From: Micropterix aruncella
Taxonomy: Eukaryota; Arthropoda; Insecta; Lepidoptera; Micropterigidae
Reading direction: 5' to 3'
NCBI GenBank assembly: GCA_944548615.1
Contig: OX155960.1
Span: 15,617,986 to 15,681,985 of the forward strand
Length of the DNA stretch: 64,000 nt
The translations under genes and the position numbers were made by a program. Numbering within the stretch: position 1 is the first letter of the stretch; every line of letters starts with the position of its first letter. Below the pieces are notes generated by a model. It ran no database searches, was not told the DNA's origin, and was given only the letters and a program-made list of their open reading frames with translations. This document shows, in pieces, positions 38,998 through 49,800 of this stretch.

Positions 38998-39275
38998 GTC
39001 AATCGCTCTTCACCATTGCTTCTGCATGACAACGTGTAACCGCAGATTTCACTGCAAACAGTCGCAAAGGTGCAGGAGTTGCGGCTGGAGACTCTTGGTC
39101 ACCCACCGTACTTGCCAGGCCTTGCTCCAGAATTTAGATAACCTTTTACAAGGGAAAAAAGTCAACTTTGAAGAGTCGGTGGAAACGCCTTCAAAGCATT
39201 CAATGGTTCCTGTCCACGAGAGTTTTACAGCAATTAAGCAAATCCCATTAAAATGAAAAATCTGGATAGATAATA
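38998..39275 (+). pseudogene. mariner transposase C-terminal half, degenerate
   Basis: One frame reads NRSSPLLLHDNV, a stop, then VAKVQELRLETLGHPPYLPG followed by LAPEF. A second frame continues as LDNLLQGKKVNFEESVET to about 39250. HDN and HPPYSPDL(A/S)P are hallmark mariner blocks around the second and third catalytic Asp residues. Here the third Asp (PDL) is Gly (PGL), and there is a stop and a frameshift. It resembles the SETMAR/mariner branch. Dead copy; terminal repeats not identified. Confidence 0.8.
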
Positions 39276-39295
39276 GGGATTAATATTTCTACTAA

Positions 39296-39626
39296 TTAAC
39301 CCCTCCTATCGCGGGGTAAAAATTTAGTCGTCACTTCTGCCCGGGACAGTTTTGCGCGTGAAGTCGATGGGCTTGAGAAAAACGACCATAACTTTTAAAC
39401 TACTATACGGATCGTAAAAAGAATAACTGTAAAATGATCGCATTGAAATTTGAAATTTATAATATTATAACCTTATCTCGTCAAACAATTAAGATAATAA
39501 TGAATAAATATTTAAAAAGTTGTCATTTTACGCAGCGCGGAGCGCCCTAACCAATATTGGTTAGATACAATTTTAGCATTTGTAAGCGTCTAACCAAAAA
39601 TGGTTAACTCAAATAGGAAGGGTTAA
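39296..39626. mobile_element. piggyBac-type MITE, second family
   Basis: TTAA at 39296-39299 and 39623-39626. Ends CCCCTCCTATCGCGGGG and, reversed, CCCTTCCTATTTGAG, with short internal TTGGTTAG/CTAACCAA inverted pieces. 323 bp, no ORF. Different from the GAGGACCAT family at 3466-3934. Confidence 0.65.
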
Positions 39627-40165
39627 ATATATAATTTTCATACAAACTTTTTGGCATTTAATTTAATTTCTTGAACAGCAACTTCATATGTAAGGACTTA
39701 ATAAAATTTCTTAGTGCTCGGAAATACCGCTCTTTTTGGGATATGTCTCAGGATTTTAATATCTCGTTCGTGGCTATGATAGGTATTTTACAAATATAAT
39801 TTGCAGACTGACAGAGTGACAGACCTATTGACATATCAATGACCTAGTTTTTAGAGTAATGATTAATTTCTACATACATTGTCTATTGCCTTAAGTTAAG
39901 TCCTAATATTATTAGATACTATTTTCATATATTTTTTCTCTTTTAACATATGTAGTTTAAAGTATGCACAAGCCACTATTTTCTTGGTACGCTTGCCTTA
40001 GTACGGGCCTAGGCCCAGTTAGGCAGCGTTGATCTAAAGATGGACTGAGCTGCGGTACTCTCTTTTTTGCTACTATTTACAACGGAGCCTCTACTGATAA
40101 TTATGTAATGTACTGTAGTTTTAAAAAATGCGCATTTCTTTAAATAAATAAATAAAATAAAATAT
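39627..40165 (+). repeat. AT-rich spacer and LINE 3' tail
   Basis: 39990-40165 has GCTTGCCTTAGTACGGGCCT then AGGCCCAGTTAGGCAGC and ends in (TAAA)n. It matches the tail at 23600-23773, so this is a 3' untranslated LINE fragment. The part before 39985 is unassigned. Confidence 0.55.
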
Positions 40166-40505
40166 AAATAGAGTCAAAAGGAGTCTTGCGGTGTGTTGTT
40201 GCGTGATGGCAAACATGGGATATTAGTGTCGTCATATTCTATGGTTGTTCGATGTTGTGCGGAGTTTATCACCGAAGGTGATACCTCGCTCGGGACGTCC
40301 TTTTGACGACGGTAAACGACGAAATAGATGAAAATATTTCCAAAATGTTTTAGTAGATCATCGTGATACAGTGCGTAAGTGAATATTTAATGCGTAGAAG
40401 TGAACAATGAAGAAAAGAATATTTTTAGGTGCGGATACTAGTGCACATGATCGCTAAGGAATGATAAAGTTATCCTCGCGTTTGGTACTCAAATGCTTAC
40501 CGACG
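40166..40505. other. Unassigned spacer
   Basis: No feature recognised. Confidence 0.4.
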
Positions 40506-40509
40506 TTCA

Positions 40510-41030
40510 ATTGTATAATGAGAATTTTGCAAAGCTCTTTAGAATTTAGAATTTAGAATTTTGCAAAGCTCTTTAGAATATTTTATTTCTAACCACAAAT
40601 TAGAGGATATATAGATGTAAATTATGGATATACAGATATACAGATTATAATATGTTATATTTTATTATGTTATACTATATTATATATAAATATGATACAT
40701 TATTTTATATGTTATATGATATTATATTATATTGTAATATGTTATATTATATTATGCAAAATTATATTACGTATTGTTTTTTATGAGACGGAAGAAGGAC
40801 AGCAGGAAAGGTGTACAGGCTCAGCAAATAATACCACAGAACTTTGTATCCATCACCCCAACACAGGCGTATACCTAGTGGGGTGATGTAATCCTGACAA
40901 GTTAATGCCCTTTCGCGATTTTCGTCATATGTATTCTTTTAAAATATGTTAAAAAAATGAACGCAATCTTTTTTTATGTAACTATAAAAAAATAGGATAA
41001 ATAAATACATAAAATAAATAAAATTGACAC
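40510..41030 (+). repeat. Dispersed repeat Q with ATATT-rich core, copy 1
   Basis: Contains a 33-bp imperfect duplication (TTTTGCAAAGCTCTTTAGAA twice, 40526-40580), a long TATATTATAT-rich core (40640-40780) and a conserved 3' block (GACGGAAGAAGGACAGCAGG then ACCCCAACACAGGCGTATAC). It ends in (TAAA)n. The reverse complement is at 53440-53910. Probably a LINE 3' region; no coding motif. Confidence 0.65.
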
Positions 41031-41033
41031 AGT

Positions 41034-41290
41034 AGGATCATGATTGTACAGTACCGTGCAAATTGATTGAAACAAAGAGTATTTTTCTTCGAAAGGCTTT
41101 ATTGGACATAAACATACAAAATCGGTACTGGTTATATAATGTTATATAATGTTAGTTTTAATATAGAATGTGTCCTTCTTTTGCTTTTATAACACCTTTC
41201 ACTCTTGTAGGCATATAATTTACCAGGTGTTGACAGTTTCCTTGTGGAGCTCCAGTATAATATGGTTTGATAAGATGTTAATGTATTGGT
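41034..41290 (-). pseudogene. Tc1-like transposase C-terminus with terminal repeat
   Basis: Minus strand: HLIKPYYTGAPQGNCQHLVN then YMPTRVKGVIKAKEGHILY and a stop. This is the conserved end of Tc1-type transposases (LV-SMP-R--AVIKAKGGHT-Y). The outer end, ACAGTACCGTGCAAATTGAT then TGAAAC, looks like a Tc1 terminal repeat. The catalytic part is missing, and RTE/SINE tails follow at 41333. Confidence 0.7.
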
Positions 41291-41332
41291 CATCATGATG
41301 AATTGACATATTATTAAACCAATATATTATCA

Positions 41333-41566
41333 ACTAGCTGCGCCCAGCGGTTTCACCCGCGTGGTGATGGAAAATTGTGGTAATGATGATAGAAAACCAT
41401 ATATCTTTATAAATTATAGCCTATGTGTTATTCTGATGTGTAAGCTATATTATTGTAAAGTTTCATCAAAATCCATTCAGTAGTTTTTTCGTGAAAGAGT
41501 AACAGACATCCATACTAACATACAAACTTTTGCGTTTTTTAATATTAGTAGGATAGTAGGATAGAA
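41333..41566 (+). repeat. Insect RTE/SINE tail repeat, copy 1
   Basis: ACTAGCTGCGCCCAGCGGTT then TCACCCGCGT at the head. Later CAAAATCCATTCAGTAGTTT, GTGAAAGAGTAACAGACATC and finally AGTAGGAT. This is a very common insect non-coding retroposon associated with RTE-type LINEs. Confidence 0.8.
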
Positions 41567-41650
41567 TTTAAATTTCGAATGTCAATTTCTTAGATTTTTT
41601 TCCTACTTACTTGACAGTTATCGTTATATTTTAGATAATTCACGCTAAAT

Positions 41651-41805
41651 CTTTATAAATTATAGCCTATGTGTTATTCTGATGTGTAAGCTATATTATT
41701 GTAAAGTTTCATCAAAATCCATTCAGTAGTTTTTGCGTGAAAGAGTAACAAACATCCATACATACATACAAACTTTCGCGTTTATAATATTATTATAGTA
41801 GGATA
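41651..41805 (+). repeat. Insect RTE/SINE tail repeat, copy 2 (partial)
   Basis: Repeats the second half of the preceding element (TTATAGCCTATGTGTTATTC ... CATCCATACATACATACAAA ... AGTAGGAT). The GC-rich head is absent. Confidence 0.8.
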
Positions 41806-42023
41806 TATTGACATCAAACCATAATATGATACAGAAGCTCCACAAGCTCTATCCTACTAACGAGGGTAATTTTCAACAGGATCTCGCCCCATGCCATTCT
41901 TCGAAAAAAGTGAAACACTTTTTCACACAGAACCAAATTATTGTGCTTGTGAACGCGCAACAATTGTTTTAGAGATGAAGATGAAAATATAAATTTGAAC
42001 CCCCTTCCCTCCTCCAGAGACGG
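41806..42023. other. Spacer with inverted copy of a Tc1-adjacent segment
   Basis: 41812-41850 reversed (CTTGTGGAGCTTCTGTATCA) matches 41243-41285 (CTTGTGGAGCTCCAGTATAA), an inverted pair enclosing the RTE/SINE tails. Confidence 0.5.
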
Positions 42024-42611
42024 CTAACCCATTTACAACTACCGATCTTCATAATAATCAAAAAAAGTATGAGGAATACCCTCATTTTAAAAATATTAAC
42101 GAGCAGTTAACTTTTACTTATTGTTTACCAATTGTCGCAGTGATCGTTTGACAGTGTTTCGGTGCATAGATAATTATCTTATTATCATAATTTTGAAGTG
42201 CTTTTCTATTTTGATTCATATTAGCGTAATTAACTTTCGCTATGTCTTCAAAACGGTAAGTGTTTACAAATAAGCTTGTGATTGAAATTTATCTGATTCA
42301 CGTTTTTTATAAACTTATGACCTAGATAGATATAGATTATATAGATAGATAGATAATAAAGCCGTTTTCATAGCAATAACTGTTTTTCTTTAATTTAAAA
42401 TAGGATACAGTCGATAAAGTAGTAGTTATATGAGCATTAACCTACCTGCCTATTACTACTGACCGTTAAAACGATCCACATTTTCCAAGCTTTCCTGAAA
42501 AGTCAGTTTCTTTTGGTATTTTTCATGTTTACTTTATGCATCAAGGTTATAATACTAAAAAAAACTGCTGTGATACAAGATAAAAAAAAGTTTCAGTAGC
42601 AACTGGGTTAA
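42024..42611 (+). mobile_element. piggyBac-like non-autonomous element, copy 2, with short first exon
   Basis: Matches 5807-6403 along its length. Left end CTAACCCATTTACAACTACC, right end CAACTGGGTTAA (42608-42611). Retains ATG TCT TCA AAA CG|GTAAGTG (ATG at 42242, donor at 42256) and the (GATA)n stretch. Differs by scattered substitutions. No transposase body. Confidence 0.5.
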
Positions 42612-42930
42612 GACCATTTTCAAATTTAAGTCTGCTGTGTGTCTGTGTGGGTGCCTATCTGATTGTGTGTCTCTTTCTCCATGATAGCTTCCAAACGATT
42701 TATCAGATTGAGCTGAAATTTGGCATGCAGCAGGCATCATTTGTTAATGGCAAGAGTTGAAAAGATTGTGGTTTAAATCGGTACACCAAATAGCATGCTA
42801 GACATACTTCGATCTTGTAATATTGAACTTAGAGACTTGAGAATTCGGTACGTAAATGCCTTCTTGGGCTGAAATCACATTGTGAAATTTTGGCTGAAAT
42901 ATCTCATAAGCAAGAGACACAAATAATATT
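42612..42930 (+). repeat. Dispersed repeat R, copy 1
   Basis: Shares TGAGCTGAAATTTGGCATGC, CTTGTAATATTGAACTTAGA-type text and GGGCTGAAATC...TGGCTGAAATATCTCATA with 62396-62730 (+) and, reversed, 58690-58970. It begins exactly after the TTAA end of the piggyBac-like copy. Non-coding. Confidence 0.65.
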
Positions 42931-43116
42931 CAAAGTACGCAATACATTAATTAAATAGTAAGGCCCTTAAAAGCGGCGACGCTTGCGATGCGTGGAACGT
43001 TCAAAATTTAAATTCGAAGGCTCACGGCGACCCGCGTTTGCAATTTGATTTTTGAATGAGAGATGTCGCGAGTTCGAAATTTTTATGCGAATTTTCGCTA
43101 ATTGCTCATCGACATT

Positions 43117-43909
43117 GGGAGCTAATGGACCCTTGCTGAGTTGGCCACGAATACCCATTCTGTTCAGGGTTGGTCACACTCACGACGGCCTTCCGGCGGC
43201 CTCCAAGTGCGAGCCAGGGCAGGGCTCTGGTCTTATGGCTAGTTTCCCCTAGGAATCAACCTTATGGCGCTCCTGGACGGTCTGCGCACCGTGCGGCGTA
43301 AACCAATCGATTTTGCACTCTGACTAACCGTCGGGGGAGTCTGGAAGCAGTACTGTTTCCTATAGAGCGGGGGTGGTGCGGACCTTACGGCGACTGCTCT
43401 TGAAAGGAACCATCGACTAACCGATCCTGGGTGAAAAGCCAGAACAGTTTATTGTACTTTAACTTTCGCTTACCCTTCTTTTCACATCAGCATGTTGGTT
43501 GACTAGAAGATATTGTAGCAATAAGTCCGCCTTTGTACCTTCTTTTAATTGTGCAATAAAGAATTTTTCATTCATTCATTCAACAGCCGGGTAAAGGATG
43601 CCGTAGTCCGCGATAGATTGGGTTTACACCGTTTCACCGCTTTGTAAGGGAGAGGACCGCGCAAGCGACCTTGAAATCGTAACCAATCGAGAGACCGGAG
43701 TAATCTGGTCGCAATTGAAAGTAAGCGCGTGAGTGTAAGCCCGCTGGGTATCATACCTGGTTATCTCGCGGATAAGGCGTTGGCCTTTTACGGGAATGTG
43801 TGGCGGATCTTGACGGTGGACTGTTTTGTCCAAGTCTTCTGCGCTCACTTCACGGGAGATTAAAACTTCCTGAGGTGACGGGTTCGCCCTTTGTAGGTGA
43901 CAACTCTAT
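43117..43909 (+). mobile_element. Family E retroposon, copy E4, with nested insertion
   Basis: Perfect 15-bp duplication TTGCTCATCGACATT at 43102-43116 and 43910-43924. Starts GGGAGCTAATGGACCC, ends GGTGACAACTCTAT. About 150 bp near 43432-43582 is foreign (see the next entry), giving 793 bp instead of about 665. Confidence 0.85.
43432..43582 (+). repeat. LINE 3'-tail insertion within E4
   Basis: AT-rich sequence ending GTGCAATAAAGAATTTTTCA then (TTCA)n, inserted between the GTGAA(AAG)CC and GAACAGCCGGG segments of family E. The short duplication at its edges (AAGCC/CAGCC) is imperfect. Looks like a heavily truncated LINE 3' end. Confidence 0.55.
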
Positions 43910-43924
43910 TTGCTCATCGACATT

Positions 43925-44555
43925 ATTTATGAAATGGATATTCAGGGAAACATGCTGAGAAAGTCTTGGGGTCACACAACCCATTTTTCTTCAAATTATT
44001 CTTCCAAAAAAAACAGCTTAAGTTTAGTGCCAGCCTCTGTCGCTCTTCCAGGGATTCTGGTATTAGGTACTTCCATTTTAGATTCCTACAGCTTATATAA
44101 GTTTCTCGTGGCTGTTTCAGCGGGAAGCCAATTAAAATCATGGTCTTTGAATACTAATGAAGCCTAATAAAATATCAAAGGGCACTTTATTGTTTAAAGT
44201 TTCGCTTTCCGGTCGCCTGCCGCCTGTCTTCAAGGACTTGGCCGAAATCAAGCGGAAAACTGGAAGTTTACAAGTTTGCGACGTCACGTCCTGTTCTTGT
44301 TCAGATTGATTACGGTGGACTTTTTCTTTTAATTATAATATATACAGGACGACTTTTTATAATATGACAATGTGGACGAATCTGAAGCCACTGCAGACGG
44401 GAAAAAACATGAAAGGAGTCACGAGACGGATTTTGGAGAAACGAAAAATGGCATTATTACTTTTTTAAAAATTCCATATTTCTTTCTCGAACAACCAACG
44501 TAATTTAGTTCGAATTTATCGCAAACCGAATTTACCTATTCCCCGTTTATGACAC
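43925..44555. other. Unassigned spacer
   Basis: The 85-codon frame at 43910-44167 and its minus-strand shadow show no motif I recognise. Confidence 0.4.
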
Positions 44556-44835
44556 GGGATCGCGTTACCAACGGGTCGTTACAAGAGTAGCGTACAACGA
44601 TCATTCCCACCGCTTAAGAAATGTATAAGACTGTTTCCAGACTCACCGGTTATTCGCCGAAATGCACAGTCGATTGGCTGACGCCACACGATACGCAAGC
44701 CGCCCAGCAGCTCCCGAGGTCTCCTCCAGAGGATCAGATCACACCTGTCCACGACGCAGCCGTGACTGGGAGTCTTTTCCGTCCCTCTTTGAGGCTACCG
44801 GATGGGATTTAAACCTTGAGTTAAGCCGACCCAAG
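44556..44835 (-). repeat. Family D/E fragment
   Basis: Minus-strand match to the middle of the D/E family: the plus text GGGATCGCGTTACCAACGGG, GTTTCCAGACTCACCGGTTA and GCCGCCCAGCAGCTCCCGAG aligns with the corresponding part of E2. Both ends missing. Confidence 0.55.
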
Positions 44836-45010
44836 ATAACGGGCAGGTCATATGACCCAAGCTGCAAGGAACCGATAGCTGCCAGTCTCCCGATCAGTAG
44901 ATATGTCACTTTGTTAAAGACTTTTGTATGGGATAAGAAGTCAATTTTGAGTATCATCTAACAACGTTGGTAAAATTTTGCCATATAATGATTTTATTGA
45001 TTGAACACTA
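44836..45010. other. Unassigned spacer
   Basis: Nothing recognised. Confidence 0.35.
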
Positions 45011-45012
45011 AA

Positions 45013-45460
45013 AACACGCTTTTATAAATGCACTTAAAAACCAAAAAATCCGGCTTCATCATCAGACCTTGAAACTTAATCGTGGTTAAAGTTCATTACA
45101 AGACCTTTCTAACAAGTCCAAACACGGCTATGATACGATATTCCACCATGGAATGCCAGTGCCTATCTTCCGGCTTCATCATCAGACCTTGAAACCTATT
45201 CGTGGTCAAAGTTCATTCCAAGACTTTTCTAACAAGTCCAAACACAGCTATGATACGATGTTCCATCATGAAGTTCCAGTTCATATCTTCCGACTCCATC
45301 ATCAGATCAGTTCGACAATACCATATTATTGTATTGTCATCAGAACTACATACAGCTGCCAATTTTCATGACGCTACGATCCTTGGAAGATGGTTAAATT
45401 AGTTACCCTAGATTCCATTAAATAGTTAGTTACATACAGGTCGACCTAATAAAAGCGTGT
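45013..45460 (+). mobile_element. Family P inverted-repeat element, copy 2 (best preserved)
   Basis: Starts ACACGCTTTTATAAATGC and ends CCTAATAAAAGCGTGT, a terminal inverted repeat of about 12 bp. Contains three ~120-bp units (CATCATCAGA at about 45057, 45178 and 45298). The reading frame 45153-45371 spans the last units and is shared with copies 1 and 3 (SSFQDFSNKSKHSYDTMFHH). Function of the peptide unknown; possibly fortuitous. Probably a non-autonomous DNA transposon. Confidence 0.7.
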
Positions 45461-45800
45461 TAATTAAATTGAACCAATTGATATTTGAAAAAAAAATGAG
45501 AGAACATGTGATTCCTTTAACCCTTCTCTACTAGCCACTGGTCATTTTAACCCAAACCCATTTGTATTAGCTCCCCTTCCACCCCTGTGCACGCCAACGC
45601 CATTATTTTCATCCTTAAGAGCTGTCCGGGAATGGTATTATATTTTTAGCTGCCCGTATTTCTATTTTGCAGGGGGGATTTCATGCTCATTTTTCAACTG
45701 TTTTTGACTTTTTGTTTGTTACTTTTATTATCTGGAACCTGAATCTTACTTATCTTTATATTTTTATGTTATCTACACAAAAAAATAAATCAATTCAATT
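45461..45800. other. Unassigned spacer
   Basis: No feature recognised. Confidence 0.4.
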
Positions 45801-46042
45801 GTTTAACTATTTAAGGACAATGGGACATACGTGTCCCATAAATTAAAAATCATTTTATAAATTATCGAATACGAATAATATATAAATTATATTACTTCCA
45901 TGGTATTGACATCAGCATCTTAATATAAGCAAAAATATTGTCTTAAAATAAACCGCTTTTTTTTAAATATCGCAAATGACCAATACAACAATCTCTGGTG
46001 ATTTTAGGAATAAATAAAATATTTCTGGCGACTTTTCCATTT

Positions 46043-46460
46043 ATAAATAGGATAGAAAACGAATTTACTGCGTGAAATTTGTAGCACCCGACAATTTGGT
46101 GAGGTTGCAGCCGCCGTTGTAGAATGAAGAGCTGCCAATCCGTGGCAGCTGTTTTGCGGGTAGGCCGCATACCGCTGCCGCCACTGCGTAGGTTATAACG
46201 GTGGTGGGGGGCCGGGCTCGGAGCGCGAATTTTTAAAATTTGTCTTGCACACAACACTCCCTGTATCCTGTCTTACGTCTTTACGTTCGGCGTTCGGCGG
46301 CGGGAACATTTTAAGAAGAGCGTTCCACGTACAAGAGAGTTTGTAACCGTCGTTTCTATTGAAGTTCGGGGTTCGTCTTCGAAACGTCGGGTGCTACAAA
46401 TTTCACGCGGTAAATTCGTTTCCTATCCTATTTATAATGTCAAACAACCCCGATAGTCTT
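46043..46460. mobile_element. Inverted-repeat element with ~50-bp termini
   Basis: The left end reads ATAAATAGGATAGAAAACGA then ATTTACTGCGTGAAATTTGT and AGCACCCGAC; the complement is at 46387-46438. The 14-bp direct repeat CGACTTTTCCATTT at 46029-46042 and 46461-46474 may be the target duplication. If so the element extends beyond the right inverted repeat. Interior about 290 bp, GC-rich, no known motif. A related short element is at 55188-55305. Confidence 0.6.
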
Positions 46461-46570
46461 CGACTTTTCCATTTTATTTTTTTTAGTACGTTATTTGTAC
46501 GTATTTATGGACCACAGGGACACGTATGTACCATCAATTTATACAAAATCTATTGAACCAATTTTCACAA

Positions 46571-47515
46571 AACTTGACATAGTGCTATAATAGCATTAAA
46601 CTCCGATTTAAACTCCATAGCGGTATGGTATCGTAACCATGTCCTGCTTCTTAATCCGTCAAAAACCCAAGCAATCGTCATCGGAAGTCGCTCACTCATT
46701 GCCAAGTATAAAAATAATCTCCCTCCTATCAATATCGACAACGTCGTTGTCCCTTGCAGCAGTTCTGTGAAAGACCTTGGCCTGCTTATTAGTGAAAACT
46801 TATCTTGGCATCCTCAAGTAAGTGAGGTCAGTCGTAGAGTCTTTGCAAGTCTCCATTCTTTTAAACGTGTTCAGAATCTCTTACCACTTTGTATTAAACG
46901 CCAAATGGCACAATCTTTTCTTTTACCTTCTAATTAACTACGCTGATGTGGCCTACCTAGATGCGAATGAAGAACTACTCGATAAGCTAGATAGGATTGA
47001 AAACGCGTGTATTCGCTTTGTTTATTCCCTGAAGAAGTTTGATCACATATCAAACTTTCGCAGGGAAATAGAGTGGCTTCCCATTAGACGATGTCGGAAT
47101 TTTCACATACTCGCCCTACTCTTCCGCGTACTACAGTCAAAATGTCCTACTTATTTGTATAATCTCTTCTCTCCGCTTTCATCTGATGGCCTTCCATTGC
47201 GCTCTCAGGAAAATCTATTACTGGCTATACCTCAGCATTCATCAACTTTCATCTCTAGGTCTTTCGCAGTGCAGGCGGCCCGACTGAAATTCCGGGCCTT
47301 TGCCCATAAGACTACTTGAAAACCTGAGCGGGTTTAAAAAATCTCTAAAGAGACATTTACTCAACTCATGAAAACCCCCTCCCCTCCCGCCTCCTTTGCT
47401 TGACCTTATATTCCACTCCTCCCTTCGATAACGAGTTGACATACGTTACTAATCACTGTTTTATATTTTATACTATGATGACTATTATGTAAGCTTTTCA
47501 AACAAACAAACATGT
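46571..47515 (+). pseudogene. LINE RT C-terminal region, frameshifted
   Basis: The frame reads AVWYRNHVLLLNPSKTQAIV then VVVPCSSSVKDLGLLISENL SWHPQ-type text, then after a shift near 46920 INYADVAYLDANEELLDKLD, REIEWLPIRRCRNFHI and LLFRVLQSKCPTYLYNLF. This is the post-palm and thumb region of a jockey/CR1-group polyprotein. A further frame change precedes SLKRHLL near 47340. 5'-truncated, so motifs A-C are absent. It lies inside the piggyBac-type MITE. Confidence 0.8.
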
Positions 47516-47699
47516 TATATACATCGCCCATTAACCATTTTATGTATAAAAAAATGTACTATACCTCAAAACTTATGGTAGTCAAAGGGTTAAATAATAT
47601 AAAAATTTACTTTTTCTAAATGAAATAATATTTCTGACGCTTTATATATTTCAAGCAATACGGATATTATCCGTACTTATACCCTACTAGCTTTTTACT

Positions 47700-48240
47700 A
47701 GGCATGGTGGGCTATAACTCTCTTAAGTTGCGTAGAGAAATGCTCGCCATGGCCTACGTTTTCAAGCTGATCCGGGGAAGAGTTGATAATCCTAGCATGC
47801 TAGCGAAGGTTTGTCTCTTTGTTCCGGACAATTATAATCGTGCTCGTACTCATAATCTATTTGCGGAGCCGTCCTCGCGCACCAGCCTAAGTCGAAGGAG
47901 TCTGCTTACCTGAGCTTTGCGGCACATAAATGCGCTATGTTCGACAGCGTCAGACCTTGATATTTTTACAGCGAGCCCGCATCTCTTCAAGGTGTGGGCA
48001 TTGCGCTACTTGTGTATGTCAGAATAAGATAAATTGTTTTCACTCTTTATGTATCTACTGTAAGTTTGTAAGTTTTTCTATTCTTAATGCCTGTATTTGT
48101 ATTTAATGCGTATTTAAACATGTTGTGTATGTACTTGTAAGAATTCTATTATTTTTTATATTTATGTTTATATTGCATATCAACGGATTGGTATAAACTG
48201 TTATGTTGATTTGTTTATGAAATAAATAAACAAATAAATA
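47700..48240 (+). pseudogene. LINE C-terminus and 3' tail
   Basis: The frame from 47704 reads VGYNSLKLRREMLAMAYVFK then LIRGRVDNPSMLAKV and NYNRARTHNLFAEPSSRT. After a stop at 47911 it continues as ALRHINALCSTASDLDIFTA. Characteristic of LINE polyprotein ends. The AT-rich tail finishes in AAATAAATAAACAAATAAAT near 48220-48240. Confidence 0.7.
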
Positions 48241-48770
48241 ACAATTTAGTACGCTTTTATTTTGTAATGATGTTGTAGTTCATTTCAATACAATAAATTA
48301 TTTTAATATCATTTAGTATAATAATGTAAATTTTAGAAATTAAAAATATATTATTTTGGTTTACGAAATAATAATAAAAATATGTGTTTAGATTGTTTTA
48401 TATAATACTCAAAAGAAATCATTAATGACGTACCATATCTCTGAATTGTAAAACCTGTTAAAAGATAAAGATCCAGCGCAGGCTTCCAAAAATTAATAAA
48501 CGCCAAACTATCTCCTCCCGCGAGACTTGCAAACATTAATGTGTAAGCTTTGACCCTATGAAGTTGTTAAAAACATGCAATTTAAATTACTAATGAGCTA
48601 CTCTTGAATTCTCTTAAAAGTTATTTCATTGAGTTTTAAATCTATGAAATAATCAAATTAAAGATCCGGTTCGGTTCAGATTTTCCCTATACTGTCCAGT
48701 TTTAAAAACTCCTTGTATATGTGGCCATTATTTTATTTTAAAATCATATACCTATGTATCAATAATTAAT
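48241..48770. other. AT-rich spacer
   Basis: No feature recognised. Confidence 0.4.
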
Positions 48771-48773
48771 AGG

Positions 48774-48952
48774 TGTGTCCTGAAAACCAGGATAAGAGAT
48801 ATCCTGAGGATACCCCTAATTTGCAGCGTTTGTAGCTTTATTTCATAGTCTTTGTCTATTTATAGTTTTAATTTTTAATCTGTGTGTTCTTGTTTTTCTT
48901 TTGTATATGTTTTTTATAACAGCTGCAAATAAATAAATAAATAAAATTACAT
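48774..48952 (+). repeat. LINE 3' tail fragment
   Basis: AGGTGTGTCCTGAAAACCAG, then GGATACCCCTAATTTGCAGC, then AACAGCTGCAAATAAATAAA. Same tail as 50300-50475 and the minus strand of 2330-2470. No coding part attached. Confidence 0.65.
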
Positions 48953-49335
48953 ATGACCATTGATTATATAGGGTGCTAGATTGCTCAATGCCGTACAACG
49001 TTTTGGCAGCTAGGATTTTACTACGATACGCAGCGTGTATATGGCACTCATCGGCCTATTATTTTTTTATTTTATTATTATTAAGGAAACTTACAGCTAT
49101 TACAGGAGAAATGTCTGAATTTTATTTATAGACTACAATGCCAGTTAAAAGTTTCCACTTAAAGATCGTAAAAATATACGGTCGCCTAGGAATGGGATAG
49201 GAGGAAGTGGAGGGGAATTAAAGATATAAATTTTGTTTTAATAATATTTTATTTTATTATTTTATTATTAGGGAAATTTTGTGGTTTATTTTAATATTGA
49301 AGGAAGAAAAGAAAGAAGAAAAAAATATTATATAA
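48953..49335 (-). other. AT-rich, probable 3' region of the following minus-strand LINE
   Basis: Runs of TTTTATTATTA and A/G-rich sequence (49300-49325) adjoin the 3' end of the coding fragment at 49336. No separate feature seen. Confidence 0.35.
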
Positions 49336-49800
49336 TTATTTCACTCGTCCTTGAATATTGCCTTTCAGAAGACCCGGAATAAGAGTCTTGAGCGCAGTCG
49401 CAGTTGTATTAAACAGGTCAATTTCGCTTAGCTTGGTATTGCAGAAATGAGATACTCGATAAATGTAATTATTTTGGGCGTAGTTTGTGCTTACTTGAGG
49501 TAGGTGAAATAAGTTGAATTGGAGGGAAGGCCGTGGGGGTACATGGAAATTTATAAGCTGAAACAATTCAGAGCAGTCGATAAAGCCATTTAATATCTTG
49601 TATAGGAATATTACATCTGAACTTACTCTTCTCATTTCTAATGGTATAAGCCCATGATAGTCACCAGCTTCGTTATAATCTGAAAAAGTTACATAAGACC
49701 GATAATTTAAGTTTTTTAAGAACATGTTTTGAATGCGTTCGATCCTATTGATGTGAATATTGTAACAAGGAGACCAAATTTGCCACCAATTATAATCGAA
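49336..49800 (-). pseudogene. LINE RT C-terminus fused to ~120-bp array units
   Basis: The minus frame contains WSPCYNIHINRIERIQNMFL then KNLNYRSY, LIPLEMRRVSSDVIFLYKIL and LFHLPQVSTNYAQNNYIYRV, a good jockey-group C-terminus of about 155 codons with no stop. Upstream of WWQIW the frame runs into array sequence (49800-49863), so the apparent ATG and first ~20 residues are not LINE. The junction marks the 5' truncation or a rearrangement. Confidence 0.75.

Larger units (their letters stand above)
45803..47593 (-). mobile_element. piggyBac-type MITE, copy 2, interrupted by two insertions
   Basis: TTAA at 45803-45806 and 47590-47593. Read on the minus strand, 47525-47589 matches the start of the 3466-3934 element (CCCTTTGACTACCATAAG ... 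GGGCGATGT), 46480-46570 matches its next part (GTCAAGTTTTGTGAAAATTG), and 45807-46040 matches the remainder (AAATCACCAG ... GGTCATTTGCGATATTT). A LINE fragment (about 46571-47515) and an inverted-repeat element (46043-46460) account for the extra length. Confidence 0.75.
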
